From the NCBI GenBank assembly GCA_964492895.1, contig CAZBLR010000043.1, positions 1 through 11,904 on the forward strand: a DNA stretch of 11,904 nt, in the 5' to 3' direction. Below, piece by piece: positions 5,684 through 11,904 of the stretch (the first letter of the stretch is position 1; every line of letters starts with the position of its first letter). The notes beneath the pieces were generated by a model. That model had not been told where the DNA came from, did no database searches, and saw only the letters and a program-made list of their open reading frames with translations. Both the position numbers and the translations under genes were made by a program. This DNA comes from DATLWN01 sp964492895 (GTDB lineage Bacteria > Pseudomonadota > Zetaproteobacteria > Mariprofundales > Mariprofundaceae).

Positions 5684-6632
5684 CGGGCGATGCGCCTCGA
5701 TGCAGCAGCAGCTTTTGCCGGTATTCCTCCGGGTCCTTGACCTGCGTCAACGCCCCTGCGCGCGGATACAGGGCGTCGAACAGGCGCGAGGTCCAGAAGC
5801 GCAGCGCGGCCAGGCGCAGCAGGCCGGGCAGCGCCGCATGCTCCGCCGCATGCATGGCCCGCTCCGACTCGTATCCCGCCAGAAACGCCTGCATGCGCAA
5901 CTTATCATCCGCGCCCTGCATCACTGCGAGGGCGTTCAGGGCGATGGCGACATCCATCGCATAGGCATCGTCGCAGGCGTAGTAGAAATCGATGACGCCG
6001 GATACGGCATCGCCCTCGAACAGGATGTTGTCGCAGAAATAGTCGGCATGCACGACGCCGCCCGGCAGTCCGGGGGCCTGGTGGCCCTGCTGCCAGGCCA
6101 GTTCGTCCGCCAGCAGCGCCGCGGCCGCCTCTCCGAAGCGGGCGGCAACATCGGCACGCATGCCGCCGATGCGCGCCGCCAGCCAGTCGAAGCCGGTCGG
6201 ATTCGGACGCCGTTCATCGAAGTCCGCCCCGGCGGCATGCAGTCGCGCCAGCGTGCGCCCGGCATCCGCCAATTGCGCCGTGTTCAGCCGATCCAGGGTC
6301 CGGCCGGGCAGGCGGGAGATGATGCAGCCCCACTTGCGCTCGCGCGCAGCACCGATCTCGAACAGCAGGGAGCCGTCGCGACGTACCATGACGTCCGGGC
6401 AGGAAAGCCCGTTCGCAGCCAGATGACGCATCAGGCGCATGAAATACGGCAGCGCACCGGCGTCCATGCGCTCGAACACCGTCAGCACGAAACGGCCGCC
6501 ATCGGTGTCGACGAAGAAATTGCTGTTCTCGATGCCGGCGGCGATCCCCTGGTGGCTGCGGTAGCCGCCCAGGTCGTAGGAAGCGAGAATGGACGCGATA
6601 TCCGGCCCTGACAGATCGGTATAGACGGACAT
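5679..6632 (-). CDS. thrB: Homoserine kinase, pseudomonad type (aminoglycoside phosphotransferase fold)
   Basis: It phosphorylates homoserine to O-phosphohomoserine, the penultimate step of threonine synthesis, in the cytoplasm. The 317-residue product matches Pseudomonas ThrB in order and length, starting with MSVYTDL and with GIAAGIENSNFFV at 29-41. The kinase catalytic loop is H195xD197xxxxN202 (VHADYFCDN) and the metal-binding aspartate is D215 in VIDFYYA. RFW at 278-280, LALLY-like hydrophobic segments and the C-terminal DPEEY are also typical. This belongs to the choline/aminoglycoside kinase fold, not the GHMP fold of E. coli ThrB, so the same symbol covers unrelated enzymes. No good ribosome site precedes the ATG. 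An ATG 13 bases further up is out of frame. It diverges from murA. Neither thrC nor homoserine dehydrogenase is present, but the small Rossmann gene follows on the same strand. Confidence 0.93.
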   Translation of the reverse strand: MSVYTDLSGPDIASILASYDLGGYRSHQGIAAGIENSNFFVDTDGGRFVLTVFERMDAGALPYFMRLMRHLAANGLSCPDVMVRRDGSLLFEIGAARERKWGCIISRLPGRTLDRLNTAQLADAGRTLARLHAAGADFDERRPNPTGFDWLAARIGGMRADVAARFGEAAAALLADELAWQQGHQAPGLPGGVVHADYFCDNILFEGDAVSGVIDFYYACDDAYAMDVAIALNALAVMQGADDKLRMQAFLAGYESERAMHAAEHAALPGLLRLAALRFWTSRLFDALYPRAGALTQVKDPEEYRQKLLLHRGASPV

Positions 6633-6677
6633 GGGAGCGAAGCATGCGGTTTCGGCGAAAAAAATGCCACGTGTTCA

Positions 6678-6706
6678 TTGTTCGTTGCCCGCGCAACGGC
6701 TAGGTT
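6678..6706 (+). promoter_or_regulatory. Possible murA operon promoter containing an inverted repeat
   Basis: TTGTTC (6678-6683) and TAGGTT (6701-6706) are 17 bases apart; each matches the sigma-70 consensus at only 3 of 6 positions. The spacer holds CGTTGC (6683-6688) and GCAACG (6693-6698), a 6-base inverted repeat with a 4-base gap. A protein bound there would sit between the two elements and could also affect divergent thrB. This is the best candidate in the 101-base thrB-murA spacer but is weak. Confidence 0.3.
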
Positions 6707-6733
6707 TCGGCATTCCTATGACACGAGTCTCCA

Positions 6734-8019
<1,286 letters not shown>

Positions 8020-8023
<4 letters not shown>

Positions 8024-8664
8024 GCACGGCGGCGCTGACCATCGCCCTGTCCAAGGGACGCATCCTCGAGGAGACCCTGCCGCTGCTCGACGCGGCCGGC
8101 CTGACCCCGGACGAGGACGTCACGACCACGCGCAAGCTGATGGTCGACGGCCCGGACGGTATCCGCTATCTGATCATCCGCGCCGCCGACGTCTGCACCT
8201 ATGTCGAGCGCGGAGCCGCCGATCTCGGCATCGTCGGCCGCGACCTGCTGCTGGAATCCCGGCCGCAGGTCTACGAGCCGCTCGATCTCGGCATCGGCCG
8301 CTGCCGCCTGTGCGTGGCCGGGCCGAAGGCCCTGGTCGACGCCGGCCGGCCCAAGCGCGGAAGCCATATCCGTATCGCCACCAAGTACGACCACCTGGCC
8401 GAGCAGTACTACCTGAGCCAGGGGGTGCAGGCCGAGATCATCCACCTGTACGGCTCGATGGAGCTGGCGCCGCTGGTCGGCATGGCCGAGCGCATCCTCG
8501 ACGTGGTCTCGACCGGCGGCACGCTCAAGGCCAATGGCCTGGTCGAGGAGGACACGCTGTACGAGATATCCAGCCGCCTCATCGTCAATCCGGCCAGCCA
8601 CGCCACCAAGGGAGAGCGCATCCAACCCGTCATCGACCGCCTGCGCCAAGCGGTCGGCCGCTAG
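8020..8664 (+). CDS. hisG: ATP phosphoribosyltransferase, short form HisG
   Basis: It condenses ATP with PRPP, the first step of histidine synthesis. The 214-residue length shows the short HisG form, which lacks the C-terminal regulatory domain of the roughly 300-residue enzyme and needs HisZ to be active and histidine-sensitive. Visible motifs are LSKGRI (10-15) at the N-terminus, RDLLLE in the first lobe, and the PRPP-binding loop DVVSTGGT (161-168). The start is GTG, chosen because its GTGA overlap with the murA stop is typical of coupled genes, because AGGGGG lies just upstream, and because the product begins correctly at STAALTIALSKGR. The reading frame stays open far upstream through murA, but that part is out-of-phase translation of a GC-rich gene. 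No hisZ is present in the window. Confidence 0.96.
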
Positions 8665-8678
8665 AAGGAGACCCCGAC

Positions 8679-9998
8679 ATGCCCAGGATCCGTCACCTGA
8701 ACACCGCTGACGCCGATTTCTACGCCCAGCTGGATGCCCTGCTGTCGCGCGAGACCGATACCGGCGCCGACGTGCAGCACCTGGTGGCCGACATCATCGA
8801 CACCGTGCGCCGCGGCGGCGATGCCGCGCTCTGCGACTACACGCGCCGTTTCGACGGCTGGGACGCCACGCCCGGCACCATCGAGATCCCGCGCGAACGC
8901 CTCGAGGAGGCCTGGCGCAACATCACCGACAAGGACCGGCAGGCGCTGGAGCTGGCGGCGGCGCGCATCCGCGCCTACCACGAGAAGCAGAAGCAGGAGG
9001 ACTGGCAGTACACCGACGAGGCCGGACTGACGCTGGGCATGCGCATCACGCCGCTCGACCGGGTCGGTCTGTACGTGCCCGGCGGCAAGGCCGCCTACCC
9101 GTCCTCGGTGCTGATGAATGCGGTGCCGGCGCGCGTGGCCGGCGTCGAGGAGATCGTCATGGTCGTGCCCACGCCCGGTGGCGAGGTCAACGAGCTGGTG
9201 CTGGCGGCCGCGCACATCGGCGGCGTGCGCCGCTGCTTCGCCGTCGGCGGTGCCCAGGCCGTGGCCGCACTGGCCCATGGCACCGAAAGCATCCCGGCCG
9301 TGGACAAGATCGTCGGCCCCGGCAACAAGTACGTGGCCGCCGCCAAGCGCCAGGTGTTCGGCATCTGCGGCATCGACATGATCGCAGGCCCCTCGGAGAT
9401 CGTCGTCGTCGCCGATTCCGGGCAACCGGAATGGCTGGCCGCCGACTTCCTGTCGCAGGCCGAGCACGACGAGGCCGCCCAGAGCTTCTTCATCACCACC
9501 GATGCCGGCCTGCTCAAGCAGGTGGATGCCGCCATCCGCAAGCACCTGAAGACGCTGCCGCGCGCCGACATCGCCCGCGCCGCCGTAGAGAACCATGGCG
9601 CCCTGATCCTGGCCAAGGACCTGGCCGCCGCCGCCGACGCGGTCAACCGCATCGCGCCAGAGCACCTGGAACTGGCCATGGACGATCCGGACGTGCTGCT
9701 GCCCTACATCAAGCACGCCGGCGCCATCTTCCTCGGCCACTACGTGCCCGAGGCGCTCGGCGATTACGTGGCCGGCCCGAACCATGTGCTGCCGACCAAC
9801 CGCACGGCGCGCTTCTCGAGCCCGCTGGGCGTCTACGACTTCACCAAGCGCAGCAGCATCATCCGCGCCAACAAGCGCGGGGTCGAGGTCATCGGCCCGG
9901 CCGCCGGGCATCTCGCCCACCGCGAGGGGCTGCAGGCGCACGCCCTGTCGGTCGAACTGCGCCTGGGCCGAGACCTGAAACCGGAGGACGATGCATGA
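8679..9998 (+). CDS. hisD: Histidinol dehydrogenase HisD
   Basis: This zinc enzyme oxidises L-histidinol to L-histidine in two NAD-dependent steps, ending the pathway. The 439 residues match the family length. Zinc ligands by position are Q260 and H263 in SQAEHDE, D362 in LGDYVAGPNHVLPT and H421 in GLQAHALSVEL. The catalytic pair is E328-H329 in APEHLEL. Other strong landmarks are YVPGGKAAYPSSVLMN and VDKIVGPGNKYVAAAK. AAGGAG at 8665-8670, directly after the hisG stop, lies 8 bases before the ATG. The stop overlaps the hisC ATG by 4 bases, so translation of the two should be coupled. Nothing in the sequence looks unusual. Confidence 0.97.
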   Translation: MPRIRHLNTADADFYAQLDALLSRETDTGADVQHLVADIIDTVRRGGDAALCDYTRRFDGWDATPGTIEIPRERLEEAWRNITDKDRQALELAAARIRAYHEKQKQEDWQYTDEAGLTLGMRITPLDRVGLYVPGGKAAYPSSVLMNAVPARVAGVEEIVMVVPTPGGEVNELVLAAAHIGGVRRCFAVGGAQAVAALAHGTESIPAVDKIVGPGNKYVAAAKRQVFGICGIDMIAGPSEIVVVADSGQPEWLAADFLSQAEHDEAAQSFFITTDAGLLKQVDAAIRKHLKTLPRADIARAAVENHGALILAKDLAAAADAVNRIAPEHLELAMDDPDVLLPYIKHAGAIFLGHYVPEALGDYVAGPNHVLPTNRTARFSSPLGVYDFTKRSSIIRANKRGVEVIGPAAGHLAHREGLQAHALSVELRLGRDLKPEDDA

Positions 9999-11041
9999 TC
10001 CGCGGCGACATCCGCTCGCTGTCCGCCTACCACGTACCCGACAGCACCGGCATGGACAAGCTCGATGCCATGGAGAACCCGTACGGCCTGCCGGCGGCAC
10101 TGCGCAAGGACTGGGCCAAGTCCCTGGCCGGCGTCGAGATCAACCGCTATCCGGATGCCGACATGGCCACCCTGCGCGGCCGCATCGGCGCGCTGGACAA
10201 TCTCTCGGCCGATCACGTGCTGCTCGGCAACGGCTCGGACGACATCATCCAGATGCTCTTGATCGCGGCCGAGGCCGGCCCGTGCGTGGTGCCGGAGCCG
10301 ACCTTCGTTATGTACAACCTGATCTCGCGCTGGCTCAAACGGCCGCTGGCCACGATGCCGCTGGACAAGGACTTCAGCCTCAACGCCGACGCCTTCCTGA
10401 ACGTCTGTTCGCGCGAGAAGGCCGCCATCGCCTTCCTGGCCTGCCCGAACAACCCGACCGGCAACCTGTGGCCGGAGGAGGCGGTGCGCAAGATCGCCCA
10501 GAACATACGCGGCCTGCTGGTCATCGACGAGGCCTACCGTCCGTTCGCCGAGCGCACCCACGCCGACCTGATCAAGGAGAACGTGCTGGTGCTGCGCACC
10601 TTCTCGAAGCTGGGCTGGGCCGGCCTGCGCCTGGGCTATGCCCTGGGCGACCCGGAACTGATCGCGCAGCTGAACAAGGTGCGCCTGCCGTACAACATCA
10701 ACAGCCTGACCCAGCACTCGGCGAACTTCCTGCTCGATCACATGCCGGTGTTCGAGGCGCAGGCGGCGGAGATCCGCCACGAGCGCGAGCGGGTGTTCAA
10801 GGCCATGGGCGCGCTGGACGGGCTGCACGTGTTCCCGTCGCAGGCCAATTTTCTGCTGTTCCGCCTCACCGGCAAGGGCCAGGATGCCACCACGGTGTTC
10901 GAGGCCCTGAAGGCGCACGGCGTGCTGATCAAGAACATGCACGGCCAGAACGGCTTGCTCGCCCAGTGCCTGCGCGTCACCATCGGCAGCCCGGACGAGA
11001 ACGGCCGCTTCCTGAAGGCCCTGAAGGAGATCCTCGCATGA
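9995..11041 (+). CDS. hisC: Histidinol-phosphate aminotransferase HisC
   Basis: This PLP-dependent enzyme converts imidazole-acetol phosphate to histidinol phosphate using glutamate. The 348-residue product is a fold-type I aminotransferase: LGNGSDDIIQ near residue 75, ACPNNPTGN at 149-157, VIDEAYRPF with the cofactor-binding aspartate and tyrosine, the Schiff-base lysine K205 in TFSKLGWAGLRLGY, and the C-terminal arginine in LRVTIG. The start ATG overlaps the hisD stop (ATGA) and has GGAGG 7 bases before it. Another ATG 4 bases upstream is out of frame and gives only an unrelated translation. Its end overlaps hisB by 4 bases. Paralogues acting on aromatic amino acids exist in this family, but the setting among his genes makes the histidine role secure. 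Confidence 0.96.
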   Translation: MIRGDIRSLSAYHVPDSTGMDKLDAMENPYGLPAALRKDWAKSLAGVEINRYPDADMATLRGRIGALDNLSADHVLLGNGSDDIIQMLLIAAEAGPCVVPEPTFVMYNLISRWLKRPLATMPLDKDFSLNADAFLNVCSREKAAIAFLACPNNPTGNLWPEEAVRKIAQNIRGLLVIDEAYRPFAERTHADLIKENVLVLRTFSKLGWAGLRLGYALGDPELIAQLNKVRLPYNINSLTQHSANFLLDHMPVFEAQAAEIRHERERVFKAMGALDGLHVFPSQANFLLFRLTGKGQDATTVFEALKAHGVLIKNMHGQNGLLAQCLRVTIGSPDENGRFLKALKEILA

Positions 11042-11625
11042 GCCGCACCGCCAGTATCGAACGCACGACCAAGGAGACCTCGATCCGCCTGAGCCTGAAC
11101 CTGGACGGGGACGGCCGCGCGGACATCTCCACGACGATCCCCTTCCTCGACCACATGCTGGAACAGATCGCCCGCCACGGCCTGGTCGATCTGGCCATCG
11201 ACGCCAAGGGCGACCGCGAGATCGACGATCACCACACCGTCGAGGACATCGGCATCTGCCTGGGCGAGGCGCTGCACGATGCGCTGGGCGACAAGCAGGG
11301 CATCACCCGCTACGGCCACGCCTACGTGCCGCTGGACGAGGCGCTGGCGCGCGTGGTGCTGGACCTGTCGGGCCGCCCGGGGCTGGAGTACCACCTGAGC
11401 TTCCCCAAGGAGCGCGTCGGCGACTTCGACGTGGACCTGTTCCGCGAGTTCTTCCAGGCCGTGGTCAACCACGGGCGCATCACGCTGCACCTGGACACCA
11501 TCCGCGGCGCCAACAACCACCACATCATCGAGACGGCGTTCAAGGCCTTCGGGCGGGCGCTGCGCATGGCCGTGACCCCGGACCCGCGCCAGCCCGGCAT
11601 CCCGTCGACCAAGGGCGCCCTGTGA
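11038..11625 (+). CDS. hisB: Imidazoleglycerol-phosphate dehydratase HisB, single-function form
   Basis: It dehydrates imidazole-glycerol phosphate to imidazole-acetol phosphate, a manganese-dependent step. The 195-residue product contains only the dehydratase; the histidinol-phosphatase half of the E. coli fusion is absent, so a separate phosphatase must serve the pathway. Metal-binding motifs are FLDHML (H39), DDHHTVED (H65, H66, E69), VNHG (H145) and ANNHHIIETAFKAFGRAL (H161, H162, E165). The C-terminus PSTKGAL is typical. The ATG overlaps the hisC stop (ATGA), with AAGGAG around 11023-11028. In related genomes hisH, hisA, hisF and hisI usually follow directly. Here a tandem repeat array begins 11 bases after the stop, so whether the operon continues beyond the edge is unknown. 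Confidence 0.97.
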   Translation: MSRTASIERTTKETSIRLSLNLDGDGRADISTTIPFLDHMLEQIARHGLVDLAIDAKGDREIDDHHTVEDIGICLGEALHDALGDKQGITRYGHAYVPLDEALARVVLDLSGRPGLEYHLSFPKERVGDFDVDLFREFFQAVVNHGRITLHLDTIRGANNHHIIETAFKAFGRALRMAVTPDPRQPGIPSTKGAL

Positions 11626-11636
11626 ATTGCGACACA

Positions 11637-11904
11637 CGGCCTGCGCCATCCATGGCTGCGGCCTCGAACCGCTGCGCAGGAGCGCGGTCCTGCTGCGCTC
11701 ACGGGCTCGGCAGGCTCGCCCGCCCCACTGGTTTGCTGGGGAAGCGGCCTGCGCCATCCATGGCTACGGCCTCGAATCGCTGCGCAGGAGCGCGGTCCTG
11801 CTACGCTCACGGGCTCGGCAGGCTCGCCCGCCCCACTGGTTTGTTGGGAAAGCGGCCTGCGCCATCCATGGCTACGGCCTCGAATCGCTGCGCAGGAGCG
11901 CGGT
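11637..11904. repeat. Tandem 108-base repeat, at least 2.5 copies, running off the window
   Basis: Copies start at 11637, 11745 and 11853, an exact 108-base period with no spacers. Copy 1 and copy 2 differ at 5 of 108 positions (11658, 11669, 11695, 11736 and 11741 in copy 1), all transitions. The 52 bases of copy 3 that are visible equal copy 2. Each unit holds a perfect 6-base-pair hairpin (GCAGGA-N6-TCCTGC, 11676-11693 in copy 1), a near-palindrome GCCATCCATGGC and a CGGGC/GCCCG pair. Because 108 is divisible by 3, one plus frame and at least one minus frame stay open through the copies, but no ribosome site or known protein supports a gene. The whole stretch from the hisB stop to the edge otherwise contains nothing I recognise. 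Confidence 0.9.

Noticed and set aside
5676..6611. 311-codon plus-strand frame opposite thrB
   Set aside because: thrB on the minus strand has the kinase catalytic loop and full family length; this frame has neither motifs nor a ribosome site.
9991..9993. ATG four bases upstream of the hisC start as an alternative start
   Set aside because: It is out of frame with hisC and leads to an out-of-phase translation; the ATGA overlap at 9995 fits the family and the ribosome site.
8661..10100. 479-codon minus-strand frame opposite hisD
   Set aside because: Antisense to hisD, whose zinc ligands and catalytic residues are all in place.
11637..11904. CRISPR array
   Set aside because: Units are 108 bases, directly adjoining and nearly identical throughout, with no unique spacers and no cas genes nearby.

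Overview
The window is GC-rich chromosomal DNA with tightly packed genes and many 4-base start/stop overlaps. It looks like a free-living gammaproteobacterium, perhaps a Chromatiales or Ectothiorhodospiraceae-type organism. Clues are a pseudomonad-type homoserine kinase, a murA-hisG-hisD-hisC-hisB run, a short-form HisG and a single-function HisB. The lineage is an inference from gene content and composition; no marker RNA is present.

Left part (1-5233). Reading left are a Tat-exported-looking methionine sulfoxide reductase B and, 3 bases behind it, a CcdA/thioredoxin (DipZ-type) membrane protein cut off by the window edge. Together they resemble a periplasmic methionine-repair pair in which the membrane protein delivers electrons. 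Reading right are a family 6 hypoxanthine/uracil-DNA glycosylase, htpG, a ferritin-like diiron protein and a DUF488 (YeaO-like) protein. htpG has a very good sigma-32 promoter lying on the glycosylase stop codon. The ferritin gene has its own sigma-70-like promoter, behind a strong hairpin that ends htpG. The theme is repair and stress: oxidised methionine, deaminated bases, protein folding and iron.

Middle (5230-6733). A 118-residue stand-alone Rossmann protein and homoserine kinase (thrB) read left. The Rossmann gene meets the DUF488 gene tail to tail, and the two stop codons share one CTAG. A perfect CRP/Vfr-type palindrome core sits over the thrB stop codon, upstream of the Rossmann gene. 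thrB and murA diverge from a 101-base spacer.

Right part (6734-11625). murA, hisG, hisD, hisC and hisB form a translationally coupled operon joining peptidoglycan precursor synthesis to histidine synthesis. hisH, hisA, hisF, hisI and the HisZ partner that a short HisG needs are not in the window.

Right edge (11626-11904). There is no recognisable gene. The stretch is filled by at least 2.5 tandem copies of a 108-base repeat that runs off the window.
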